Shown here piece after piece: positions 33,606-42,150 of a DNA stretch of 64,000 nt. Under the pieces are notes generated by a model. The model ran no database searches and was not told the origin of the DNA. It saw only the letters and a list, made by a program, of their open reading frames with translations. Within the stretch, counting starts at the first letter, position 1; each line of letters begins with the position of its first letter. Origin of the DNA: Pseudomonadota bacterium (GTDB taxonomy: Bacteria > Myxococcota_A > Polyangia > GCA-2747355); NCBI GenBank assembly GCA_016702545.1, contig JADJDT010000006.1, positions 349,559 through 413,558 on the forward strand. Reading direction: 5' to 3'. Position numbers and translations under genes: made by a program.

Positions 33606-34671
33606 TCACGGCGGCATGCCGTGCGGGGCGTAATCGCTGACGTCGTGCGGCCCGGCGCAGAGCTCCACGCGGCGGGTGCCCGCAGCAGCAGGCCGAGCCC
33701 GAGCACGACGGCGCCGGCGCGGGCGAGGGGTGCGCCGAGACCTGGCAGGTCAGCGGGTATTCCTCGGGGACCGTGCCCGCCGGCAAGGGGATCAGCTCCT
33801 TCGAGCTGACGTCGGCCAGCGCGACGTCGCCGTCGGCGGCTTGTTGGATCCACTGGGCGTAGGCATCGACCCGCATGTCGCGGCCGCGGCCGCTGCACTT
33901 CGTGCCGGTGCCGCCGGTGAGGTGCGAGTGGATGCCGATCTGCAGCAGGTGCGCGCCGTCGGCGAAGGCCGGGCCGCCCGAATCGCCGTGACAGAAGCTG
34001 CCCTCGTTCGTGGCGGCGAGATCGAAGTAGTTGGGCATCAAGGGCCCGACGGCCCCTCGCGTCACGCGTAGCTGCCCGTCGGGCGCGGCCTCCGGCGCCG
34101 TGACGCCATAGCCGACGACCTCGATGGTCTCCAGCGCCGGCGGCACCGTGACCGCCAGCGTGATGGGCGTGACCGGGGGCGCGCTCTCGAGTCTGACGAC
34201 GGCGACGTCGTGAATCGTGAGGGTGTCGGTGGCGACGTAGAGCGGGTGGGTCTTGGCCCCCAGGCCACGAAAGGGGGTCCCACGGGTGCCAGCGGGCCCA
34301 CTGAGCGTGAAGCTGAGCGCCGTGGCCAGCTGCTTCGTCTCGTAGTCGTAGACGCAGTGCGCCGCCGTGAGGACCGTCTGGCGGCCGACCAGCGTGGCGG
34401 TGCAGAGATCGCTGACCCCCGTGGCCTTGAGCATCCCGACGGCGGGATACGCGTCGGTCACGTTGCCGTCCATGATCGCCTGCGCCCGGGAGGCGATGCC
34501 AGCGCTGGAGGCGGTGTCGCCCGCGGGGGCCAGCTCGGTCGAGAACTCGTCGTCGGTCGGGCCGCAAGCACCGCTGAGCAGGGCGGGGAGCAGAGCGATC
34601 AGCGCCGCGTAGCGGGCGCGTAGGCCGAGGGCTGAGGCGTGTCGGGCGCATGGACAGCGCGTCAATCGCAT
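33606..34671 (-). CDS. Trypsin-like serine protease, secreted lipoprotein
   Basis: A chymotrypsin-fold S1 protease. N-terminal lipoprotein signal ALIALLPALLSGAC (Cys about residue 35), then a propeptide and the domain with its full triad: VLTAAHCVYDYE (His), TIHDVAVVRLE (Asp) and SFCHGDSGGPAF (Ser). The best-supported region ends near VPEEYPLTCQV. After that one frame runs into the STAS gene without a stop, while another gives RRVELCAGPHDVSDY... ending at a TGA at 33606; I used that end. A frameshift near 33720 is likely. ATG at 34671. Substrate unknown. Confidence 0.8.
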
Positions 34672-35081
34672 CGGGTCTGCCTCGTCGTCATCAAGAGCAA
34701 GCACGTCTCCGCCCGCAAGCAGGCTTCTGCGCGCAGTATGGCAGCGCAGTATGGCAGCTGAAAAGCAAAGCAGGGGCCAAGTGCGCAGGCGCCGCGCCTC
34801 GGGCGCTAACACCCTGGAATCGCCGGTGGGCAGCCGCCGGTCACGCCGCCCTCCGGTCGTGCTCGGGGGGTGTGGTGACCCCAGCCATCCCGACGCGTCC
34901 GGTGGCCTGGAGCCGGTTGCGAGGACCGTTGACGGCGACTGGCCGCCTGACGCAAAGTGCGCGCACCCTCGCCGGCGCTGGCGCCGCTACGGTGATGGCA
35001 CCGTGGCCTGGGCGGCCGTGATCGTCGAGGATCAGCGCTGGTGCGCGTGGCCCGGGGCGGGCCGGTCGAGGGAGAGCCGCG
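34672..35081. other. Intergenic region upstream of the nuo operon
   Basis: About 410 bases between the divergent protease gene and nuoA. It includes a 13-bp tandem duplication (GCGCAGTATGGCA, about 34732-34757). The nuo promoter must lie here or nearby, but I found no convincing -35/-10 pair. GAGGGAGAG about six bases before nuoA is its ribosome site. Confidence 0.4.
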
Positions 35082-35450
35082 ATGCACGAAGCTCAGGAGT
35101 ACGCGCTGCTCGGCGGCCTGCTGCTCTTCGCGATCGTGATGGCCGTGGTCCCGTTGGTGCTGCCGAGGCTGATCACCCCGCGCTATCGCGGGCTGAAGAC
35201 GCGCGAGACCTACGAATGCGGCGTGGACACGATCGGCTCGGCCTGGACGCGCTTCAGCATCGCCTTCTACCTCTTCGCGCTGATCTTCGTCGCCTTCGAG
35301 GTCGATATCCTCTATCTCTTCCCGGTGGCGTTGGTCTTCGGTGAGCCGGGCGTCGGCTGGCGCGACCTGATCGAGATCGCGCTATTTTTGGGCATCCTCT
35401 CGCTGGCGATCGTCTTCGCCTGGCGTAAGGGAGTGTTCGAGTGGCGTTGA
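35082..35450 (+). CDS. nuoA: NADH-quinone oxidoreductase subunit A
   Basis: A 122-residue membrane subunit of complex I with three helices. The conserved cytoplasmic loop is present (RYRGLKTRETYECGVDTIGSA, with the conserved Cys), as is FSIAFYLFALIFVAFEVDILYLFP with its acidic E-x-D in the second helix. First gene of the nuoABCDHIJKLMN operon; it overlaps nuoB by 10 bp. ATG at 35082 follows GAGGGAGAG. Confidence 0.96.
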   Translation: MHEAQEYALLGGLLLFAIVMAVVPLVLPRLITPRYRGLKTRETYECGVDTIGSAWTRFSIAFYLFALIFVAFEVDILYLFPVALVFGEPGVGWRDLIEIALFLGILSLAIVFAWRKGVFEWR

Positions 35451-36034
35451 AGCCGAGCGAGAGCCAGGAGCGAGAGCTGCCCGCCGCCGAGGGGCCGCAG
35501 GCCCGTGCAGAGGCCAGCCTGGCGCCGATGCGCGGCGCCGAGGACGAGGCGCGGCTGATGCAGGAGGCAGCGCCCTATGTGCGCTTCCACCGGCTCGAGA
35601 CCTTGCTCAACGCCGCGCGCGCCAACTCGCTCTGGCCGTTGACCTTCGGCCTCGCCTGTTGCGCGATCGAGATGATGGCCGCCGGGGCGTCGAAGTTCGA
35701 TCTCGACCGCTTCGGTGCGGGTGTCTTCCGGCCGAGCGCCCGCCAGGCCGACGTGATGATCTTCGCCGGCACGATCTCGCGCAAGATGGGTCCGGTGATC
35801 CGGGCGCTGTGGGACCAGATGCCGGCGCCCAAGTGGGCGATCGCGATGGGCGGCTGCACGATCGACGGCGGCCCCTTCAAGTACCCCAACCAGTATGCGA
35901 TCTACGAGGGTGCCGACACGCTGGTGCCGATCGATGTCTATATCCCCGGCTGCCCGCCGCGACCCGAGGCGCTGATCGCGGGGATCCTCAAGCTCCAAGA
36001 GAAGATCAAGGCCGGGAGCAAGTTCCGTGGCTGA
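35441..36034 (+). CDS. nuoB: NADH-quinone oxidoreductase subunit B
   Basis: Peripheral-arm subunit that carries cluster N2, the last Fe-S centre before quinone. Cysteine ligands are seen in FGLACCAIEMMA, then GGCTIDGGPFKYPNQYAIYEG and YIPGCPPRPEALI. The GTG at 35441 overlaps the end of nuoA; the first 45 residues are a charged extension before the conserved core. 197 residues, complete. It also overlaps nuoC by 8 bp. Confidence 0.96.
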   Translation: MALKPSESQERELPAAEGPQARAEASLAPMRGAEDEARLMQEAAPYVRFHRLETLLNAARANSLWPLTFGLACCAIEMMAAGASKFDLDRFGAGVFRPSARQADVMIFAGTISRKMGPVIRALWDQMPAPKWAIAMGGCTIDGGPFKYPNQYAIYEGADTLVPIDVYIPGCPPRPEALIAGILKLQEKIKAGSKFRG

Positions 36035-36671
36035 GGGCGCAGTGGCTTCTGAACACGCCCAGCGGCTGCGGGCCGAGCTCGAGGCGGGCCTGGACCTCGG
36101 CCCGCGTTGGAGCGCGCTGGAGGGCGCGAGCTCCGGCTTCGCGCGCTGCCACGCCGTCAGCGTCGAGGCGCTGCCGCGCCTGGCCGGCGCCTTCGCCCGG
36201 GCGGGCTATTTCCTCGAGCTGCTGACCTGCCTCGATCTGCGGCAGCACGAGGGCCGCATGCGACTGGTCTACACCTTCAACTGCTTCGCCGCGCTCGACC
36301 GCTGGCGGCTGCACGTCGATCTCGCACCGACGCGGCCCTGGAGCGGGCCGGCCGCCAAGCCCGCGCGCGCGAAGAAGGGGGCTGCCGCGGCCCTCGACGC
36401 CGCCACGGACGCCGCTGCCGCGCCCGCGGCGGCGCCCTTGCCGGTCGAGGCGCCGAGCCTGGTCGCGAGCTTCCCGGCGGCGGATTGGCTCGAGCGCGAG
36501 GTCTTCGACATGTTCGGCGTGCGCTTCGCGGGGCACCCCCAGCTCAAGCGCCTGCTGCTGCCGGAGGACGCCGACTTCCATCCGCTGCTGAAGGACTTCG
36601 GCCGGATGGACGCGGTCGCCGCGCCGGGCGCGGGCCCGGCCATGGGCCCGGGCGGGGGCGCCGATGGCTGA
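36027..36671 (+). CDS. nuoC: NADH-quinone oxidoreductase subunit C
   Basis: Peripheral 30-kDa-type subunit, not fused to NuoD here. The core reads FELLTCLDLRQHEGRMRLVYTF-like early and AADWLEREVFDMFGVRFAGHPQLKRLLLPEDADFHPLLKDF late. Between them (about residues 108-145) is a Lys/Ala/Pro-rich insertion (ARAKKGAAAALDAATDAAAA) that the family does not usually have, and the C-terminus is a Gly/Pro-rich tail. GTG start; overlaps nuoB and nuoD. Confidence 0.92.
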   Translation: MAEGAVASEHAQRLRAELEAGLDLGPRWSALEGASSGFARCHAVSVEALPRLAGAFARAGYFLELLTCLDLRQHEGRMRLVYTFNCFAALDRWRLHVDLAPTRPWSGPAAKPARAKKGAAAALDAATDAAAAPAAAPLPVEAPSLVASFPAADWLEREVFDMFGVRFAGHPQLKRLLLPEDADFHPLLKDFGRMDAVAAPGAGPAMGPGGGADG

Positions 36672-37806
36672 GATCTGGGGTGAGCCCGCGCCGCAGCCGC
36701 TGGCCGGCAACGGTGACGATACCTACTACCTCAACATGGGGCCGCAGCACCCGAGCATGCACGGCGTGCTGCGCCTGCTCCTGCACCTGCGCGGCGAGGA
36801 GATCCTGGAGGCCGAGCCGGTGATCGGCTACGCGCATCGCGCGCACGAGAAGATGGCGGAGAACCGCAATTACCTGATGTTCCTGCCCAACAGCTCGCGC
36901 GTCGATTACCTCAGCGGCATGATCTACAACCTGGCCTATTGCCAGGCGATGGAGCGGCTGCTCGGCATCGAGGTCCCGGAGCGCGCCGAGCACATCCGCG
37001 TGATCGTCAGCGAGCTCAACCGCATCAGCAGTCACCTGCTGTGGTTCGGCACCTTCCTGCTCGACCTCGGCGGCGTGACCCCCTTCCTCTACGCCTTCGA
37101 CGATCGCGAGGAGATCCTGACGATCCTCGAGCGCGTGACGGGATCGCGCCTGACCTATAGCTACGGCCGCTTCGGTGGGGTGACGCAGGACGTCGATGCG
37201 CTCTTCGTCGAGCAGACGCTGGCCTTCGTCGCGCGCCTGCGCGGGCGGATGCCCGACTACCACGCGCTGGTCAGCGACAACGTGATCTTCCGCCACCGCT
37301 GCGAGGGCGTCGGGCTGATCGATCAGGCGACGGCCTTGCGCTACGGCGTGACGGGGCCCTGCCTGCGCGCCTGCGGGGTCCCCTACGACCTGCGGCGCGC
37401 CGAGCCCTATGGCATCTACTCGCGCTTCGACTTCGAGGTGCCGACCCAGCCTGCCGGCGACATCTTCGCGCGCTACCTGGTGCGCTTGGCCGAGATGGAG
37501 CAATCCTGCCGCATCATCGAGCAGGCGGTGGCGGCGCTGCCGGCCGGGCCGATCATGCCGGAGAAGCAGAAGAAGCGCTTCAAGCCCGAGGTGGGGGAGT
37601 CGTACTTCGCGGTCGAGTCGGCGCGCGGCCACTTCGGCATCTACATCGTCAGCGACGGCTCGGAGCTGCCCTTGCGGCTCAAGCTGCGGACCCCGTCCTT
37701 CGCCAACCTCTCGGCGGTGGCGGCGGTGCTAAAGGGCACGATGATCGCCGACACGGTGGCGATTCTCGGCAGTGTCGACGTGGTGCTGCCGGAGGTCGAC
37801 CGATGA
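36664..37806 (+). CDS. nuoD: NADH-quinone oxidoreductase subunit D
   Basis: 49-kDa subunit that forms the quinone-binding site with NuoB. The motif YLNMGPQHPSMHGVLRLLLHLRGEEI near the N-terminus contains the quinone-pocket His; further landmarks are IGYAHRAHEKMAENRNY, NRISSHLLWFGTF, GPCLRACGVPYDLRRAEPYGIYSRFDFEVP and the C-terminal AILGSVDVVLPEVDR. 380 residues, slightly short but complete. Overlaps both neighbours by a few bases. Confidence 0.96.
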   Translation: MAEIWGEPAPQPLAGNGDDTYYLNMGPQHPSMHGVLRLLLHLRGEEILEAEPVIGYAHRAHEKMAENRNYLMFLPNSSRVDYLSGMIYNLAYCQAMERLLGIEVPERAEHIRVIVSELNRISSHLLWFGTFLLDLGGVTPFLYAFDDREEILTILERVTGSRLTYSYGRFGGVTQDVDALFVEQTLAFVARLRGRMPDYHALVSDNVIFRHRCEGVGLIDQATALRYGVTGPCLRACGVPYDLRRAEPYGIYSRFDFEVPTQPAGDIFARYLVRLAEMEQSCRIIEQAVAALPAGPIMPEKQKKRFKPEVGESYFAVESARGHFGIYIVSDGSELPLRLKLRTPSFANLSAVAAVLKGTMIADTVAILGSVDVVLPEVDR

Positions 37807-38786
37807 CGCTGCACGTCTTGTGGCCGAACACCGCCCTGATGACGGTGCTGGCCGGCGCGGTGCTGATGGCCTACGTCGCCTTCAACGGCATGCTGTTGGT
37901 CTGGCTCGAGCGCAAGGTCTCGGCCCGCTTCCAGCGCCGGCTCGGGCCGACCGAGGTCGGCTGGGCCGGGCTGCTGCAGTCGGCGGCCGACGTGATCAAG
38001 CTTCTGGCCAAGCAGCTGATTACCCCGCGTCACGTCGATCGCCCCCTCTACCACCTGGCCCCGGTGCTGGTCTTCGTGCCGGTGCTGGCGGGCATCTCGC
38101 TCTTTCCCTTCGATCGCCACCTGCAGCTCCACGACTTCAACATCGGCCTGGTGCTGCTCTTCGCCCTGGCCGGCCTGGGCTTCCTCGGCATCTTCATGGC
38201 GGGCTGGGGCTCCAACAATAAGTACGCCCTGCTCGGCGCGATGCGCGCCGTGGCGCAGAACATCGCCTACGAGATCCCGCTGATCCTCGCCACGCTGCCG
38301 GTCGTGCTGCTGGCCCGGACGATGAGCCTGCGGGAGGTCGTCGAGGCGCAGCACCAGCTGTGGTTCATCGTGCAGCAGCCGGTCGCCTTCGCGATCTACT
38401 TCATCGCGGCGGTGGCCGAGACCAATCGCGCGCCCTTCGACATCCCGGAGGCGGAGAGCGAGCTGGTCGCCGGCTTCCACACCGAGTACTCGGGCATGCG
38501 CTTCGCCTTCTTCTTCCTCGCCGAGTACACCAACATGACGATCGTCTGCATGATCGCCGCGACCCTCTTCCTCGGCGGCTACATCGGTCCGAGCTGGTTG
38601 CCGGTGCCCGGCTGGGTCTGGTTCTTCGGCAAGGTCTATCTGCTGCTGCTGGTGATGATGTGGCTGCGCTGGACCTTCCCGCGCCTGCGCTTCGATCAGC
38701 TGATGAGCTTCGCCTGGGGCGTGCTGATTCCGCTGGCGATCGTCAATCTGCTGCTCACGGCCGTGGCGATCAAGGTGTGGCGATGA
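37803..38786 (+). CDS. nuoH: NADH-quinone oxidoreductase subunit H
   Basis: Membrane subunit linking the peripheral arm to the proton-pumping arm. Eight hydrophobic helices; characteristic segments are ERKVSARFQRRLGPTEVGWAGLLQSAADVIKLLAKQ, AVAQNIAYEIPLILA, VAETNRAPFDIPEAESELVAGFHTEYSGMRFAFFFLAEY and MMWLRWTFPRLRFDQLM. 327 residues. Starts with ATG overlapping nuoD and ends overlapping nuoI (ATGA). Confidence 0.96.
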   Translation: MTLHVLWPNTALMTVLAGAVLMAYVAFNGMLLVWLERKVSARFQRRLGPTEVGWAGLLQSAADVIKLLAKQLITPRHVDRPLYHLAPVLVFVPVLAGISLFPFDRHLQLHDFNIGLVLLFALAGLGFLGIFMAGWGSNNKYALLGAMRAVAQNIAYEIPLILATLPVVLLARTMSLREVVEAQHQLWFIVQQPVAFAIYFIAAVAETNRAPFDIPEAESELVAGFHTEYSGMRFAFFFLAEYTNMTIVCMIAATLFLGGYIGPSWLPVPGWVWFFGKVYLLLLVMMWLRWTFPRLRFDQLMSFAWGVLIPLAIVNLLLTAVAIKVWR

Positions 38787-39319
38787 GCGTCTTGGTGCGG
38801 CTGCTGCGCGGCATCTGGTCGCTGATGCTCGGGCTCGGCGTGACCCTGAAGAACCTCTTCCGCCGGCCGGTGACGCAGACCTATCCGCACCAGAAGCCGG
38901 AGCTGTCGGCGGCCTTTCGCAGCGCGATCGCGCTGGTGAACTTTCCTGCCAGCGGCTCGCACGACTGCGTCGCCTGCATGCAGTGCGTCAACATCTGCCC
39001 CTCCTTCTGCATCAAGGTCGAGGGCGACAAGCCCGAGGGCCTCAAGCGCAAGCGCGCCACGGTCTTCGAGGTCGACTACGCCCTGTGCAGCCTCTGCGGG
39101 CTCTGCATCGACGTCTGCCCGACGAACACCTTGAAGTACTCGAAGACCTACGATGACGTCGGCTACCGGCGCGATCAGTTCGTCTACGACCTGTTGACGC
39201 CCTTTCGCGCCGGCGAGGCGGCCTGGCGCGAGCGCGCGCGGGTCGCCGCGGTCGAGGCGGCCCAGCCCGCGAGCGCAGGCCCGGCGGCGGCCGCTGGCGA
39301 GCCCGAGGTGGGGCGATGA
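38783..39319 (+). CDS. nuoI: NADH-quinone oxidoreductase subunit I
   Basis: A 178-residue ferredoxin-like subunit with two [4Fe-4S] motifs, CVACMQCVNICP and CSLCGLCIDVCP (clusters N6a/N6b). An N-terminal amphipathic helix (LVRLLRGIWSLMLGLGVTL) lies on the membrane. The C-terminal 35 residues are Ala/Arg-rich. The start at 38783 overlaps the nuoH stop. As nuoEFG are missing from this operon, this subunit together with NuoB is the only Fe-S chain encoded here. Confidence 0.95.
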   Translation: MSVLVRLLRGIWSLMLGLGVTLKNLFRRPVTQTYPHQKPELSAAFRSAIALVNFPASGSHDCVACMQCVNICPSFCIKVEGDKPEGLKRKRATVFEVDYALCSLCGLCIDVCPTNTLKYSKTYDDVGYRRDQFVYDLLTPFRAGEAAWRERARVAAVEAAQPASAGPAAAAGEPEVGR

Positions 39320-39326
39320 GGCGGCG

Positions 39327-39356
39327 CCATGCTTGAGAACGCCATGCTTGAGAACG
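39327..39356 (+). repeat. Two-copy 15-bp duplication at the nuoJ start
   Basis: GCCATGCTTGAGAAC occurs twice in tandem (39327-39341, 39342-39356), giving nuoJ two in-frame ATGs and an N-terminus MLENAMLEN. Only the second ATG would be left in the unduplicated form. Confidence 0.9.
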
Positions 39357-39853
39357 TGCGGGTGCTCGGCTCGGCGGCCTGGGTCTTCGTGGCCCTGGCG
39401 CTGATCGGCGGCGCGCTGGCGGTCACGCTGCCCAACATCCTGCACGCGATCTTCAGCCTGGCCCTCAGCCTGGTCGGCGTGGCGCTGCTCTTCCTCGCGC
39501 TGGGCAGCCCCTTCGTCGCCGCGATGCAGGTGTTGATCTATGTCGGTGGCATCAGCGTGGCGATGGTCTTCGCCGTGATGTTCGCCTTCGCCTTGCGCGA
39601 GGGCCCGGCCGGCGCGGCGCGCAGGCGGCGGGGTCTGGCGGGCGCCGCGGCGCTGGGCGTGTTCGCCGCGCTGGGCCCGCTGATCGCGCGCGCCTCGTGG
39701 TCGCCGCACTTCGCGCGCAACGACTGGACGGTGGCCGCGCTGGGGCGCGCCCTGCTCCAGCACTACAACGTCGTCTTCGAGGCGCTGTCGGTGGTGCTGC
39801 TGCTGGCGATCGTCGGCGCGATCATCGTGGCGCGCAGGGAGCCGCCCCAATGA
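39329..39853 (+). CDS. nuoJ: NADH-quinone oxidoreductase subunit J
   Basis: Membrane subunit with five helices. Typical segments: ALIGGALAVTLPNILHAIFSLALSLVGVALLFLALGSPFVAAMQVLIYVGGISVAMVFAVMFAF, including the pi-bulge region of helix 3. A loop of Gly/Ala/Arg residues and two C-terminal helices (VLLLAIVGAIIVARREPPQ end) follow. Starts at the ATG at 39329, or at 39344 within the 15-bp duplication. Overlaps nuoK by 4 bp. 174 residues. Confidence 0.94.
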   Translation: MLENAMLENVRVLGSAAWVFVALALIGGALAVTLPNILHAIFSLALSLVGVALLFLALGSPFVAAMQVLIYVGGISVAMVFAVMFAFALREGPAGAARRRRGLAGAAALGVFAALGPLIARASWSPHFARNDWTVAALGRALLQHYNVVFEALSVVLLLAIVGAIIVARREPPQ

Positions 39854-40155
39854 CGCTGCAGACGCTGCTGCTAGTGGCCCTGGCGCTGTTCTGCATCGGG
39901 CTCTATGGCGTGCTCTCGCGGCGCCACCTGGTGGGCGTGCTGGTCGGGCTGGAGCTGATGCTCAACGCCGCCAGCCTCAACCTGCTGGCCTTCAGCCGCG
40001 CCGGCATGGGCGACGCGGTGACCGGGCAGGTGATCGTGCTCTTCATCATCGGCCTGGCGGCGGCGGAGGTCGCGTTGGCGCTCTCGATCATCGTGGCGCT
40101 CTATCGCCGGCGCCGCTCGGTGGATATCGATCGGCTGCACGAGCTGAGGGGATGA
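39850..40155 (+). CDS. nuoK: NADH-quinone oxidoreductase subunit K
   Basis: 101-residue three-helix subunit. The conserved acidic helix is seen in LVGVLVGLELMLNAASLNLLAF (buried Glu) and in VIVLFIIGLAAAEVALALSIIVALYRR (second buried Glu). Complete; overlaps nuoJ and nuoL by 4 bp each. Part of the proton-translocating module. Confidence 0.96.
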   Translation: MTLQTLLLVALALFCIGLYGVLSRRHLVGVLVGLELMLNAASLNLLAFSRAGMGDAVTGQVIVLFIIGLAAAEVALALSIIVALYRRRRSVDIDRLHELRG

Positions 40156-42020
40156 CGATGAGCTCGACGGCCATCGCGCTGCTCTTGACCTTGGCGCCGC
40201 TCGCGGCCTTCGTGTTGGCGCTGGTCGTCTTTCCACGCCAACGGCGCGTGGCTTCCGCCACGGTGGTGGGGGCCGGCGCCCTCTCGCTCGGGGGCGCGCT
40301 GTGGCTGCTCCGGGCCGGACCCATGGACGCGCCGCAGCTCTGGCCGTGGTTCGGCGCCGAGCGCGGAACGATGGCCTTCGGGCTGTTGCTCGATGGACCC
40401 AATCTGCTCTTTGGCGCCGTCGTGGCGCTGGTCGCCCTGGCGGTGATGGTCTACTCGCTCGGCTACATGGCGGGCGACCGCGGCTGGAGCCGCTACTTCG
40501 CGCTGCTGGCGCTCTTTGCCTGGTCGATGCTCTCCTTCGTCTACGCGGCCAATCTGCTGCAGATGTTCATCTTCTGGGAGCTGGTGGGCCTGGCGTCGTT
40601 CCTGCTGATCGGCTTCTGGTACGAGAAGCCGGCGGCGGCGGCGGCCGCGCGCAAGGCCTTCATCATGACGCGCATCGGCGACGTCGGCCTGATGATCGGC
40701 ATGATCCTGCTCTTCAATGCCACCGGCACGCTGGACGTGCGCGAGCTCAGCAGCCCGCAGCTGCTCGGGCAGATCCCGCAGGCGCGGCTGGCGCTGATCG
40801 CGTTGCTCTTCTTCGCCGGCGTCGTCGGCAAGAGCGCGCAGTTCCCGCTGCACACCTGGCTGCCCGATGCGATGGAGGGCCCCACGCCGGTCAGCGCGTT
40901 GCTGCACTCGGCGACGATGGTGGCGGCCGGCGTCTACCTCTTCGCGCGCTTCCACCCCTTGTTCCTCGCCGTCCACTACGTCGGCCAGATCGTGCTGGGC
41001 GTGGCCTTGGGCACGGCGCTGCTGGCCGCGACGATGGCGCTGGTCGAGCGCGACATCAAGCGCGTGCTGGCCTACTCCTCGATCTCGCAGCTCGGCTTCA
41101 TGCTGGTCGGCCTCGCCGTCGGCAGCCTCCACGCCGGCCTGTTCCACCTGGTCACGCACGCCTTCTTCAAGGCGCTGCTCTTTCTCTGCGCGGGCGCCTA
41201 TATCCACCACTACGGCTCCAACGACCTGGTGGTGCTGGGGCGCGCGGGCGGCCGCACGCAGCGCTGGACGACCCTGGGGTTGATCGTCGGCGCGGGCGCG
41301 CTGGCAGGCCTGCCCCCGCTGGCCGGCTTCTTCAGCAAGGAGGCAGTGCTCGCGGCGCTGGCCGAGCACCAGCCGCTGCCGGTGGTGGCCTTGGCCTACC
41401 TGTGCAGCTTCCTCACCGCCTACTACAGCTTCCGCATGGTCTTCCTGATCGTGCGGCCGAACCCCGGCAGCGCGGCCGTGGCGCCCGCCGCGGCGGAGCA
41501 CGACCACCACGCGCCCAGTGCGACGCACGCGGGGGGCGAGCGCGCGATGCTCGGGCCCATCATCGTGCTGACGGCGCTGGCGGCGGTGGCGGGCTTGGGG
41601 GGGGCGTACATCGGCCGCATGGCCGGCGTCACGCCGGAGCACCCGCACACGCTCGGCATGGCGCTGGCCATCGCCGTCGCGCTGGCGGGGGTCGGCCTGG
41701 CCTGGCTGGAGTTCGGCCGACGCGGCGCGGCCCAGCTCGGCTTCGTGGCGCGGGTGCCCGCGCTGCAGACCCTCTTCGAGCGGCGCTGGTACATCGATGC
41801 CTTCTACGCGGCGGTGGTGGGGCGTTTGCTCGACGGCGTCTCGCGGCTCTGTGCGCGGGTCGAGGCGCGCGGGCTCGACGCCTCGGTCGATGGCATGGCG
41901 CGCGGGACGGTCGCCGGCGGTCGCGCGGCGAGCGACGTGCAGGGCGGTCGCTTGCAGGTCTATATCGGCGCGTCGGTGCTGCTGCTGGCGGTGGCCTGCT
42001 ATCTCGTCGGTGCGTTGTAA
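40152..42020 (+). CDS. nuoL: NADH-quinone oxidoreductase subunit L
   Basis: Largest antiporter-like subunit, 622 residues. LLQMFIFWELVGLASFLLIGFWYEKP holds the conserved Glu; further landmarks are FPLHTWLPDAMEGPTPVSALLHSATMVAAGVYL (Lys/His channel), KRVLAYSSISQLGFMLVGLAVG and ALAGLPPLAGFFSKEAVL. A His-rich loop follows (EHDHHAPSATHAGGE, about residue 450). The end has the long lateral helix region and a terminal anchor helix. A 100-130-base gap to nuoM is unusual in this otherwise overlapping operon. Confidence 0.96.
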   Translation: MTMSSTAIALLLTLAPLAAFVLALVVFPRQRRVASATVVGAGALSLGGALWLLRAGPMDAPQLWPWFGAERGTMAFGLLLDGPNLLFGAVVALVALAVMVYSLGYMAGDRGWSRYFALLALFAWSMLSFVYAANLLQMFIFWELVGLASFLLIGFWYEKPAAAAAARKAFIMTRIGDVGLMIGMILLFNATGTLDVRELSSPQLLGQIPQARLALIALLFFAGVVGKSAQFPLHTWLPDAMEGPTPVSALLHSATMVAAGVYLFARFHPLFLAVHYVGQIVLGVALGTALLAATMALVERDIKRVLAYSSISQLGFMLVGLAVGSLHAGLFHLVTHAFFKALLFLCAGAYIHHYGSNDLVVLGRAGGRTQRWTTLGLIVGAGALAGLPPLAGFFSKEAVLAALAEHQPLPVVALAYLCSFLTAYYSFRMVFLIVRPNPGSAAVAPAAAEHDHHAPSATHAGGERAMLGPIIVLTALAAVAGLGGAYIGRMAGVTPEHPHTLGMALAIAVALAGVGLAWLEFGRRGAAQLGFVARVPALQTLFERRWYIDAFYAAVVGRLLDGVSRLCARVEARGLDASVDGMARGTVAGGRAASDVQGGRLQVYIGASVLLLAVACYLVGAL

Positions 42021-42150
42021 GAGGCGATGTATACGTTCACGACCCTGCAATGGCAGGGCCCGGGCGACCGCTGCGGCGCTGTGCGGAGTGGGGCCCCGGC
42101 GGTCTTGCGGGGCGGGGAGCATCCCCGTGAACGATGAAGAGGCGATGGTG

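Noticed and set aside
33175..34671. A genuine protease-STAS fusion protein
   Set aside because: Secretion signal and cytosolic regulator are incompatible, and STAS has its own start coupled to glgP; kept only as a finding to check.
42027..42140. Small ORF between nuoL and nuoM
   Set aside because: About 35 codons with no recognisable features; more likely a leader or an accident of the gap.
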